Of a DNA stretch of 64,000 nt, positions 1 to 7,511 are shown in pieces. The position numbers and the translations under genes were made by a program. The first letter of the stretch is position 1. Every line of letters begins with the position of its first letter. The notes beneath the pieces were generated by a model that did no database searches, was not told where the DNA came from, and was given only the letters and a program-made list of their open reading frames with translations. This stretch comes from Hoeflea sp. Lineage in GTDB: Bacteria; Pseudomonadota; Alphaproteobacteria; Rhizobiales; Rhizobiaceae. The stretch is taken from NCBI GenBank assembly GCA_019084245.1, contig JAHRFE010000026.1, positions 1 through 64,000 of the forward strand, written 5' to 3'.

Positions 1-39
1 GCGGGCAATCGTATCCACTCTCTTCAACTCCCACTCCAT
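1..39 (-). CDS. Partial IstA-like transposase N-terminus (runs off the window)
   Basis: Thirteen codons on the minus strand from an ATG at 39 read MEWELKRVDTIAR and continue off the left edge. The VDTIAR pattern resembles the N-termini of some IS21-family IstA transposases, where it precedes the helix-turn-helix. The ORF sits about 100 bp inside the proposed IS end and points into the element, the expected place for istA. Identification rests on very few residues plus the terminal repeats and should be treated as provisional. Confidence 0.4.
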   Translation of the reverse strand, partial: MEWELKRVDTIAR

Positions 40-138
40 CCGCTGCCAAAAGCCGGATGGTCAGATGAAATCTAAAGGGGGTCAAAATTGGATGCCGATT
101 ACCCCGCCAAGGGGGTCAATTTTGCATGCCGAAACACA
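1..138 (-). mobile_element. Terminal part of an IS21-family-like insertion sequence
   Basis: Two near-identical copies of a GGGGGTCAAWWTTGVATGCCGA-type motif lie at 77-98 and 111-132. On the minus strand the end reads TGTGTTTCGGCATGC, beginning with TG, as IS21-family ends do; repeated internal copies of the terminal motif are also an IS21 habit. The element lies on the minus strand, with the start of a transposase-like ORF at 39 running off the window. The outer boundary falls at 136 or 138, directly against hsdR coding sequence. The rest of the element and the other junction are outside the window, so the target duplication cannot be checked. Confidence 0.65.
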
Positions 139-1986
139 ATCGAGGATAATGCGACACTACCGCTTTATTACGATGCCCGCGGTGACAAGCTCGGCATCTC
201 GGCCGACGGACTGAACGAAAAGCTCGCCAAGGCAATTGCGGATGCCGAAATCGACGACGCTGATGTTGCCGCGAAACTCGAAAATGAGTTGAAGCGTGAA
301 TATCACATCGTCACCGCAGAGAAACGGCTCAGGCATGTAGCCGATGATTTCGCGACCCATTTTTCGACGAACTGGGAAACCGGGAAGGCGATGTTTGTGG
401 TGATCGACAAGATCACCGCAGTACGGATGCACAACTACATCAAGGAAAAGTGGGCGGTTCGGATTGCCGAGCTGGAGGCTGACCTCAAACATGCAAGGGA
501 TGATCAAGACTTGGCACTTCGCCGACGCCAGATCGACTGGATGAAGGAAACAGAGATTGCCGTTGTCGTCAGTGATGAACAGGGTGAAGTCGACAAGTTC
601 CGCAAATGGGGTTTGGATATCGGCCCCCATCGCAAGCTGATGAAGGACGGCTTCCTGCTCGCCGATGGCAAGCGTCTCGATGTCGAGAGCGCCTTCAAGC
701 GCGAAGACCATCCGTTCCGCATCGTCATCGTTTGCGCCATGTGGCTGACAGGCTTTGATGTGCCTTCGTTGGCTACATTGTACCTCGATAAACCGTTGCA
801 GGCCCACACTCTTATGCAGGCCATAGCCCGCGCCAATCGCGTCAAGGAGGGCAAGAACAACGGTTTGATCGTCGACTACTGCGGCATCCTGAAAAACCTT
901 CGAAAGGCGCTGGCGACCTTTGCTGGCCACACTGGTGAAGGAGGCATGGATGAAGGCGCTGGACCTGAAACCGATCCGCTTCATCCAGAAGAGGAATTAC
1001 TCGGTGAATTGTCCGAAGCCATCGAGTTCGTTCGCCAACAGTTGAAGGACAACGGTTTCGAGCTGGTGACCTTGAAGACCGTAACAGGTTTCGCAAAAAA
1101 CAAGGCGCTGGTGGACGCGAAGGAAGCCGTCAACGTCGATGATGAGACCCGAAAGAAGTTTGAGATATCAGCGCGGTCGGTATTCAGGAAATACAAAGCC
1201 TGCCTGACATTTGAAGGCGTTCAAAAATTTCGAGCCGACTGCGATGCGATCGGCTTCCTTTACAAGACATTGGAAGAGGATCGAGATAAAGCCGATACCT
1301 CTGAAATCATTCAGAAGCTGAATGCCATTGTCAGTGAAGCCGTCGATGTGAAGGCTGAACCAGGCTCTGACGACAAGATTTTCGATATCTCAAAAATCAA
1401 TTTTGATCTGCTGCGTCGTGAGTTCGCCAAAAGCGACCAGAAGCACACGGACGTTCAGGACATGAAGACGGTGATCGAAAACAGGCTTCGCAAGATGCTG
1501 CAGCAGAACCCGCTTCGGACCGATTTCCAGGAGCGTTTTGACGAGATAGTCCGTGATTACAACAAGGAGAAAGACAAGAACACAATTGAGGCTACGTTTG
1601 AGGCCTTGATGCGACTGACCGCAGAAATGTCCGAAGAGGAAAAGCGGCACGTTAAAGAGGGGTTGGACAACGAGGAGCAACTGGCCGTTTTCGACATGCT
1701 GCTCAAGGACGACCTGTCGAAACCTGAAATCAAGAAAATCAAATCGGTGGCTGTGTCGCTTCTGCAGACCCTGGAAAAACAGATACTTGATGTCCAGGAC
1801 ATCTTCTCAAAAGCATCGACACGGGATCGCTTTCGTCAGTCCATTTATGACTTCCTGTATGATGATCGGACGGGATTACCTGTCGATCAATATTCCGAGG
1901 GTGATCTGGCGCGAAAAACGGACCAGATATTCGGGTTCTTTGAGAACCAATTTTCTAACCCGCGTAGCGCGGCATATTCAGGATGA
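88..1986 (+). pseudogene. hsdR: Type I restriction enzyme R subunit, C-terminal part, truncated by IS
   Basis: The C-terminal half of an HsdR motor subunit, which translocates DNA with ATP and cleaves it in complex with HsdM and HsdS. Homologous protein begins at about 136-139 (NTIEDNATLPLYY). The codons from 88 to 135 are IS end sequence read in frame from a TTG, and a stop lies at 73-75. Present are the second RecA-like helicase lobe (motif V region WLTGFDVPSLATLYLDKP, motif VI QAIARANR) and the helical C-terminal region. Missing are the N-terminal PD-(D/E)xK nuclease and the Walker A lobe, since full HsdR is about 1000 residues or more and 632 codons are open here. No hsdM or hsdS is visible. 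The gene is presumably inactive unless the other part lies intact beyond the IS. Confidence 0.85.
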
Positions 1987-2118
1987 GGCCAAGCCCGAAC
2001 AAACGCCACCGATAGTTAACCGGGTGTCATGCGGTCTAACGCCGGATGCCTACGCCTTTCACATTGATTGCTTAAACTGAAACTGCCGTCATAATAATCG
2101 CCGAGAGGTTCTCGACGC

Positions 2119-3712
2119 ATGAGCAAAGACCCAAAACCCAATATTACCACTGAACAATTCGGGTTCGAATTCACTTTTCCTGTGAAAAATCCTCACCGTC
2201 TTATGACTGTTGATGAACTTCACGACAACATGTCAAGGGAAATAGCCGTCGACACGGAGGAAGATCACCGCATAGAGCGAAAGTCCGCGCGTTACGGCGA
2301 CAAGGCGTTGGGCGATTATTTTTCAATGTGGGCAAACACGCCACCTAACGGCGGGATATTACTATTAGGTGTCGAGAACGACGGGCGAATCACAGGATGC
2401 TCAAGGACGGATGTTGCACATATTAATAATCTTCAGCGCGCAGGCGGATGCACATTACAGCACACGAGCACTAAATGTTCCGAACGACAAAAACGAGCAA
2501 GATCAAATTATCTCAATAAGGGTACTTTATCGCGAAGATCGCGTGGTCGAAACGACCGCTCGAAAGGCCTTCATCCGACGAGGTTCGTCGAAGAAGGAAC
2601 TTTCCGAAACAGAGAAGCGTGAGCTCCAGATATCTAAGGGCCAATTGGAGATCGAGAGAGAGCCATCGACGCTTAATTATCCTAGTGAATTCAACACTCG
2701 CCTGATACAGCAGTTCGTCGACAACGTTCGAACTGACCGACGACTTCCAGAAAATCTAACGGTGGAAGAAGTATTAGAATTGCGGCGGCTTGGAAAAAAC
2801 GGCTCGTCGGGTTTCATACCAAACCTTGCATGCTCCCTCCTGTTCGCTAAAGACCCCCAGCTTGTCGTCCCCGGCTGCAAAATTCGTTTTTTGAGGTTTG
2901 AAGGGACCGAGGAGAAGACCGGGAAGGAATATAACGCCACCAAGAGCCTCTGGATCGAAGGGTCTGTTCCTGAGCTTATCCAACAAGCGGAGAGCGCTCT
3001 CGACGCCCAGCTTCGCGAGTTTATGCATCTTGGCGAAAATGGTCAGTTCGTCTCTACGCCAGAATATCCGAAGGATGCGTGGTATGAGGCAATCGTGAAC
3101 GCATGCGTCCATCGCTCTTACAATCTACGGACAATGCACACGGTCATTAAGATGTTTGACGACCGACTGGAATTTGAAAGCCCCGGTGGGTTTTTGCCAC
3201 TGGTAACTCCAGAGAACATCTACGATATGCACGTTCCTAGGAACCCGCACCTCATGGACGCGATGTTCTATCTGAAGTTTGTACTGTGCGCGCACGAAGG
3301 AACTCGTCGAATTAGAGACTCTATGGAACGTGTTGGGTTGCCCGCACCTGTATTCCAAGAAACAGCATCAACGGCGTCTCTCGTTAGGGTTACACTTAAA
3401 AATGATGTTGAGCATCGCAAGACATTTGTAGACACTGAAGCATACAAAGTCCTCGGAGAGTCATTGTCAAAATCTCTTACTGAAAATGAACGCAGAATTA
3501 TTAACCACTTGGCTGAATACACAACCGTAAACGTGACGGAGGCCGCTCGCATAATTGGGGCTCGCTGGCATCGGACAAAGAAGATATTAGCCAGCCTAGT
3601 CGAACGCCAAATCATTGATTACATCCATAGCGATACTATCGAGCGCGACAGACATGCCTACTTCACTTTAAAGAAAAAATATTCTGATAAGCTTCATCAG
3701 CAAAAACGTTAA
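2119..3712 (+). pseudogene. AlbA_2 (Schlafen-like) / RecG-like ATP-binding protein, frameshifted
   Basis: Two overlapping frames together encode one protein of about 530 residues. The first (from 2119, ATG with AGAGG upstream) carries an AlbA_2 domain: ERKSARYGDKALGDYFSMWA then GGILLLGVENDGRITG. It continues in the next frame after about 2445 (DAHYSTRALNVPNDKNEQD) through a GHKL-type HATPase_c_4 region (WYEAIVNACVHRSY; FESPGGFLP; AHEGTRRIRDSME) and a C-terminal winged-helix segment (LTENERRIINHLAEY). Removing one G in the GGCGG at 2443-2447 restores a single frame. Such proteins are often found in defence islands and beside type I restriction genes, as here; their molecular role is poorly defined. 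Base composition is AT-richer than the core genes. A sequencing error or translational recoding cannot be excluded. Confidence 0.75.
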
Positions 3713-3854
3713 TTATAAGGTGAATTAATATTTTATTTTTTCATTTCACACGCGGTACACAATAGAGGGGGTATAGCGGTATTCATTGATATAGAAATTC
3801 TTTTTTTCAAGTTTGTTTCTCCGTAGGCATCACTTGACTATCGAGAAGCGAATT

Positions 3855-3887
3855 AAAAAAAACGGGTCGGCTTGTCAGCCAACCCGT
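3855..3887 (-). terminator. Intrinsic terminator on the minus strand
   Basis: Read on the minus strand, ACGGGTTGGC - TGACAA - GCCGACCCGT forms a 10-bp stem (one G-U pair) followed directly by a run of eight T. On the plus strand no T run follows. No minus-strand protein gene lies upstream of it within 1 kb, so it must end an unannotated transcript. Confidence 0.7.
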
Positions 3888-4050
3888 CATCTTTCGCGCG
3901 GCCATCGCCGTCCCCGGCTGTACCGCAGCGCTACAATATCATGAAAATCTTTCGCTTGAAATATCCTAGCGGGTGAATGGCGAACCGCAGGTTCGACAGA
4001 GGGGCGGCAATGAGCCCCTTCTTCGTTCTTGCTCCGTGCTTGTTTTTTTT
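3855..4050 (-). ncRNA. Candidate small RNA upstream of the orphan terminator
   Basis: The minus strand between about 4050 and the terminator at 3855-3887 has no plausible protein gene and several potential hairpins (for example GGGGC...GCCCC at 4001-4018). This fits a small RNA of roughly 150-200 nt, but the 5' end is a guess because no convincing promoter was found. It matches no RNA family that I recognise. Confidence 0.25.
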
Positions 4051-4226
4051 GATGGTTTTCTGATACGTTGTTTACAAAGCGGATCGTTTTGGCTAATCTT
4101 GTTTCGTCTAAGTTTCTGATTCATAAGTTTAATTCAGCATGTTTACATCTCTCTTTTCTTCATTCCCGTTCTAGGACGGGCGTCCTGATCTGGTCCGGCC
4201 GCAAGTGGTTGCCGGGAGATGTGGCC

Positions 4227-4643
4227 ATGGCATCGGAAAATGATGTTCTTGAACTTGGCCCCGGCGAAGGCCGCGCTTATTCGCTCGGACGCATGAAGGC
4301 GGTGTTCAAGGCCGATCATGACGAGAGCGCCGAGCGCTACGCGATCTCGGAATGGTGGCTGGAGCCGCACTGCACCGGACCCGGGGCACATTTGCACGAG
4401 ACCAATGAAGAGATCTTCTACGTGCTGGAAGGCACGGCCAGTTTCCTCGTGGGCGAGGAATGGCGGTCCCTGTCCAAAGGCAGTTTTCTGCGCATTCCCG
4501 CGGGCATCATGCATGATTTCGAAAACCGCGGCGACGCGCCGGTCGGGCTCCTGAATGTCTTCATGCCCGGCGGTTTCGAACAGGCGATGCCCAGCATCGT
4601 TCAGTGGTTCGCGGAAAACCCGCAAGGGAAGCCGAGCCTGTGA
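4227..4643 (+). CDS. Cupin-domain protein
   Basis: A 138-residue single-domain cupin. The first cupin motif is visible as GPGAHLHETNEEIFYVLEGTA, giving metal-ligand-type His-x-His... and Glu positions (HLHETNEE), and the second as the region around IPAGIMHDFENRGD with the conserved His. Small stand-alone cupins of this kind bind a divalent metal and include isomerases, oxygenases and sensors; nothing here fixes the substrate. The ATG at 4227 is preferred because CGGGAG lies 8 bp upstream; the reading frame stays open to 4068 but that extension is AT-rich and unlike the family. It lies 53 bp before a VOC-family gene on the same strand and may be co-transcribed with it. Confidence 0.75.
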   Translation: MASENDVLELGPGEGRAYSLGRMKAVFKADHDESAERYAISEWWLEPHCTGPGAHLHETNEEIFYVLEGTASFLVGEEWRSLSKGSFLRIPAGIMHDFENRGDAPVGLLNVFMPGGFEQAMPSIVQWFAENPQGKPSL

Positions 4644-4696
4644 CCGACAGCAGGGTTTAACACTGCAAAGGCCCTGCGGGGCGCGGAGAATTTGGT

Positions 4697-5110
4697 TTGC
4701 GTCAATCCATCAGCCATGTCGCCCTTTTGGTGCGCGACTATGACGAGGCCATCGCGTTCTATTGCGGCGTGCTCGGGTTCGATCTGCTGGAAGACAGCTA
4801 TCAGCCGGCTCAGGACAAGCGCTGGGTCGTGGTCCGGCCGACAGGCGGGCAGGGCGCATCCATCGTTCTCGCCGTCGCCTCCAAGCCGGAGCAGGAGGCC
4901 TTCATCGGCAATCAGACTGGCGGCCGCGTGTTCCTGTTTTTGAACACCGATGATTTCTGGCGCGACTACAATCGCCTGACCGCGGCGAGCGTGGAGTTCA
5001 TCCGCGAACCCGCGACCCATGATTATGGCACGGTGGCAGTGTTCCGGGATCTCTACGGAAACCTGTGGGACCTGCTGCAACTCAACGAAGGCCATCCGGC
5101 GGCGGTGTAG
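4697..5110 (+). CDS. VOC (glyoxalase/bleomycin resistance) family protein
   Basis: A 137-residue vicinal-oxygen-chelate protein. The N-terminus RQSISHVALLVRDYDEAIAF is the classic first beta-alpha unit, with the metal-ligand His at residue 7. The C-terminal half carries VAVFRDLYGNLWDLLQ, where glyoxalase-type proteins place a ligand Glu; here the equivalent position is not an obvious Glu. Members are lyases, isomerases or dioxygenases acting on small molecules, and the substrate cannot be read from sequence. A TTG start with GGAG about 8 bp upstream is used because it places the first strand correctly. It follows the cupin gene and may share its transcript. Confidence 0.8.
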   Translation: MRQSISHVALLVRDYDEAIAFYCGVLGFDLLEDSYQPAQDKRWVVVRPTGGQGASIVLAVASKPEQEAFIGNQTGGRVFLFLNTDDFWRDYNRLTAASVEFIREPATHDYGTVAVFRDLYGNLWDLLQLNEGHPAAV

Positions 5111-5124
5111 ACCCCGCTGGGCTC

Positions 5125-5427
5125 TCAAACGATTGACAGTTCGACGCTAACCCAATCGCCGGTGGTGATGCGTTCCGCCTTGCGCACCATCGCCTTGACC
5201 GGCAGGAAGTAGCAGCCCGAGGCCTTGTCGGGAAACAGCGACGTCTCCCAGCGGGTTGCGACAATCTGAGCGCGGACCCGGATCGATCCGAAGCCGTTCG
5301 TCTTGCCGGCAAAAAACCGGATCTGGCGCGAGACTTCAGTGGGCACGGTGATGAAATGCCAGGACGCCTTTTCGCCCGGATAAAGCCAGATTTCCGCTTC
5401 GAAGCTGAGGGATTGCTCGGGAAGCAT
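5125..5427 (-). CDS. DUF1905-domain protein
   Basis: About 100 residues on the minus strand, convergent with the VOC gene (15 bp between stops). The opening FEAEIWLYPGEKASWHFITV is the signature strand-turn-strand of DUF1905, a small beta-barrel domain of unknown function common in bacteria. The C-terminal part (GCYFLPVKAMVRKAERITTG) also fits. No active site is known. The ATG at 5427 is chosen; a TTG at 5442 in the same frame is an alternative. It sits alone between oppositely oriented genes. Confidence 0.75.
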   Translation of the reverse strand: MLPEQSLSFEAEIWLYPGEKASWHFITVPTEVSRQIRFFAGKTNGFGSIRVRAQIVATRWETSLFPDKASGCYFLPVKAMVRKAERITTGDWVSVELSIV

Positions 5428-5542
5428 CGATAGTCCAGTCAATCCGCAAGGAGCACCTGCTTCAGGCAGTAGCCGACATTCCGTACCGGGCGCAAGAGAC
5501 GGTTCAGTGATCTTTAAGCGGTCGGCCGTTTCTCGATCGGCC

Positions 5543-5980
5543 TCAACTCCTTGCCGGGTCGAGCCCGGGTTTGCCGGACTTGGAGCCAGCGTTCGGACGC
5601 AGAGCTTGACCGATCCGGGTGGCCAGGGGAATCGAGAGGAAGATGATCCACTGCGGCATGTCGGTCAAATTGCCGAGGCGGATCAGGCCGGAGGCGATAA
5701 AGAGCGCTGCAAAGCCGATTTGAAGGCCGGACAAGACTGCCTCCATCGCCAGATCACGCCGGAAGGAAAGCACAGCAAGACCGCCTGTAAGGGTGATCAG
5801 CACGACTGTCACTGCGTGCCAGAGCACCGAAACGAAGGCATTCAACTTTGTATCGGTGACGACCGCCAGCATCGGATCGTGCACTTCCGGCCCTCCCAGG
5901 AAAACGTGAATCGCGACGGTTGCGGCCATCAGCGCTGCAGCTGTGGCGGTGATCGGGGACAGGTTGGGCGAGGTTTGCAT
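5543..5980 (-). CDS. Four-helix integral membrane protein, divergent from a TetR regulator
   Basis: About 145 residues with four predicted transmembrane segments: around ITATAAALMAATVAIHVFLG, FVSVLWHAVTVVLITLTGG, AVLSGLQIGFAALFIASG and MPQWIIFLSIPLA. I do not recognise a named family. It is transcribed divergently from the TetR gene at 6061, and the spacer contains two copies of one palindrome, so this is very probably the regulator's main target. That suggests a role in response to whatever ligand the regulator senses. The ATG at 5980 has GGAG six bases upstream; in-frame alternatives are ATG 5986 and TTG 5992. The first operator directly abuts the ribosome-binding region. Confidence 0.7.
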   Translation of the reverse strand: MQTSPNLSPITATAAALMAATVAIHVFLGGPEVHDPMLAVVTDTKLNAFVSVLWHAVTVVLITLTGGLAVLSFRRDLAMEAVLSGLQIGFAALFIASGLIRLGNLTDMPQWIIFLSIPLATRIGQALRPNAGSKSGKPGLDPARS

Positions 5981-5988
5981 CTGCATCT

Positions 5989-6016
5989 CCAAAACATACG
6001 GATGCGTATGTTTTGG
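5989..6016. promoter_or_regulatory. TetR-type operator, copy 1
   Basis: A perfect inverted repeat: 12-bp arms CCAAAACATACG and CGTATGTTTTGG separated by GATG. The core ATACGGATGCGTAT (5996-6009) differs by one central base from the second palindrome at 6038-6051. It lies just upstream of the ribosome-binding site of the divergent membrane-protein gene, a position where a bound dimer would block transcription of that gene. Confidence 0.8.
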
Positions 6017-6037
6017 ACTTTTGCCTTGCCCGAGTCA

Positions 6038-6051
6038 ATACGGATCCGTAT
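6038..6051. promoter_or_regulatory. TetR-type operator, copy 2
   Basis: A perfect 14-bp palindrome ATACGGATCCGTAT ending 9 bp before the TetR start codon. It shares the ATACGGATNCGTAT core with copy 1, centre-to-centre distance about 42 bp (four helical turns). The placement suggests autoregulation of the TetR gene. Confidence 0.8.
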
Positions 6052-6060
6052 GGTTCATTC

Positions 6061-6618
6061 ATGACAAAGCCCTCCGGACGCCAGACAGCCGACGACTGGA
6101 TCCAGGCGGGATTCCGGGCCCTGGCAACCAGGGGCCCGTCGGCTCTGAAGGCGGAAGCGTTGGCGCGGGAGATCGGAACCACCAAGGGGTCGTTCTACTG
6201 GCATTTCGCCGATCTGGCCGACTTCAAGGCCCGGCTGCTGGCGCATTGGGAAGCCCGCGCCTTCGACGAGATCGTCGACAAGCTGGAAACAACGCCCGAT
6301 CCCGTGCAGCGACTGCGCCAGCTTTGCATTCTGGCCGTGAGCTTCCGCGATCCAGCCTATGGAAGTTCAGCGGCAGAGCCAGCACTGAGGGCCTGGGCGC
6401 GGGAAGACGGGAATGTCGCAGAAGCTGTGCGCAGAATGGATCAAAGACGGCTAGCCTATCTTGACAGCCTGTGCCGGTCCTGCGGCCTCCGGCGCGATGA
6501 TGCCGGAACGATCCTATATGCAGTTTTTGTCGGATTGGAAAACATGGACGGCGAACCCGAAATAGCTACGCAGACCATTCTGGGACTGCTTGATGCTCTG
6601 GGACTCCCGGACAGCTAG
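6061..6618 (+). CDS. TetR/AcrR-family transcriptional regulator
   Basis: A 185-residue regulator. The N-terminal helix-turn-helix region is visible as WIQAGFRALATRGPSALKAE then LAREIGTTKGSFYWHFADLA, the hallmark TetR signature (KGSFYWHF). The remainder is the helical ligand-binding and dimerisation part, whose ligand cannot be predicted. The ATG at 6061 is chosen because the TetR domain begins a few residues later; the open frame back to 6013 would run through operator copy 2. No clear Shine-Dalgarno precedes the ATG, so the message may be leaderless or weakly translated. It is divergent from a four-TM membrane protein with two matching operators between, a typical local repressor-target arrangement. 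Confidence 0.88.
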   Translation: MTKPSGRQTADDWIQAGFRALATRGPSALKAEALAREIGTTKGSFYWHFADLADFKARLLAHWEARAFDEIVDKLETTPDPVQRLRQLCILAVSFRDPAYGSSAAEPALRAWAREDGNVAEAVRRMDQRRLAYLDSLCRSCGLRRDDAGTILYAVFVGLENMDGEPEIATQTILGLLDALGLPDS

Positions 6619-6686
6619 CGGCCCGCAGGTGATACGACACTTCGGCTGCGACCAAAGGCGTCGGCCGCTGCGCCTGGATAACCCCG

Positions 6687-7316
6687 TCAGCCCGCCAGGA
6701 ACGCCTGCTTGACGCCGTCGACGACGAACTGCACCGAGAGCGCCGCCAGGATCACGCCCAGCAGTCGGGTCAGGATGGTGCGGCCGGTGTCGCCCAGGAA
6801 CTGGTCGATGCGGTCGGCGATCACCAGGAAGGCGAACAGCACCACGGAGGCGACGATGATGACGCCGATGAGCGCAGAGCGCTCGACCGGCGCATAGAAC
6901 GAGCCGGCGAGCAGGATCACCGCCGAAATCGCGCCGGGGCCGGCAATCAGCGGAATGGCCAGCGGAAACACCGAAACATTGGAAATATGGTCCTTGGTGA
7001 TCGCCCGCTCGGCGCTTTTTTCCTGCCGTTCGTGGCGCTTCTCGAAGATCATCTCGAAGGCGATCCAGAACAGAAGCAACCCGCCGGCGATGCGGAAGGC
7101 TCCGAGCGAGATGCCGAGCAGGCCGAGCAGGCTGGCGCCGGCAATGGCGAAGACGATGAGAATACCCGCCGCCGTCACGGTGCCGCGGAGCGCTACCTGC
7201 AGGCGCTGGCTGCGGGTCATGCCGGTGGTCAGCCCCAGGAAGATGGCGGCGAGACCCGGCGGGTCGAACATCACGATGATGGTGACAAAGGCATTGACGA
7301 CCAGATCGATGTTCAT
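6687..7316 (-). CDS. MarC family membrane protein
   Basis: A 209-residue integral membrane protein of the MarC (NAAT) family, with about six transmembrane segments. Typical features are the N-terminal VTIIVMFDPPGLAAIFLGLT, the central SVFPLAIPLIAGPGAISAVI (the conserved P-L-x-x-P-L-x-x-G-P-G motif) and the final LTRLLGVILAALSVQFVVDG. The transport role proposed for the family is not firmly established and the older link to multiple antibiotic resistance has been questioned. It is transcribed away from gyrA, with the gyrA promoter region between them. Confidence 0.9.
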   Translation of the reverse strand: MNIDLVVNAFVTIIVMFDPPGLAAIFLGLTTGMTRSQRLQVALRGTVTAAGILIVFAIAGASLLGLLGISLGAFRIAGGLLLFWIAFEMIFEKRHERQEKSAERAITKDHISNVSVFPLAIPLIAGPGAISAVILLAGSFYAPVERSALIGVIIVASVVLFAFLVIADRIDQFLGDTGRTILTRLLGVILAALSVQFVVDGVKQAFLAG

Positions 7317-7446
7317 GGCGAACTCCCGCGGGGCGTGAAAACGGCTCGTTTCCCTTGCCTACGACAGGTGCGGTGGAAGCGGAAGCCCCGATGTTCGGCG
7401 CAACGGTGGAGAAAGTGGCGGGAAAGGCCGAATTCACCGTCGAAAA

Positions 7447-7476
7447 TTGGCGACTGCGGATGCTTTCCGCTATAAC
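7447..7476 (+). promoter_or_regulatory. Probable sigma-70-type promoter for gyrA
   Basis: TTGGCG at 7447-7452 and TATAAC at 7471-7476 separated by 18 bp, ending 35 bp upstream of the gyrA start. The hexamers and spacing fit a housekeeping promoter; no transcript evidence is available. Confidence 0.5.
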
Positions 7477-7511
7477 GCACAAATGATTCCATCCAATTTT
7501 CGTGGACCGCT

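Larger units (their letters stand above)
3713..4226. other. Gene-poor AT-rich stretch between accessory and core-like genes
   Basis: About 510 bp without a convincing protein gene. It has several poly-A/T tracts, the minus-strand terminator at 3855-3887 and a T8 tract at 4043-4050. The composition resembles the preceding AlbA_2 gene and changes to high GC around 4180, so the edge of the accessory segment probably falls here. No tRNA, direct-repeat attachment site or integrase was seen. Confidence 0.5.

Noticed and set aside
3985-4000. GGTTCGAC that could suggest a tRNA T-arm
   Set aside because: No acceptor stem, D-arm or anticodon arm can be built around it on either strand.
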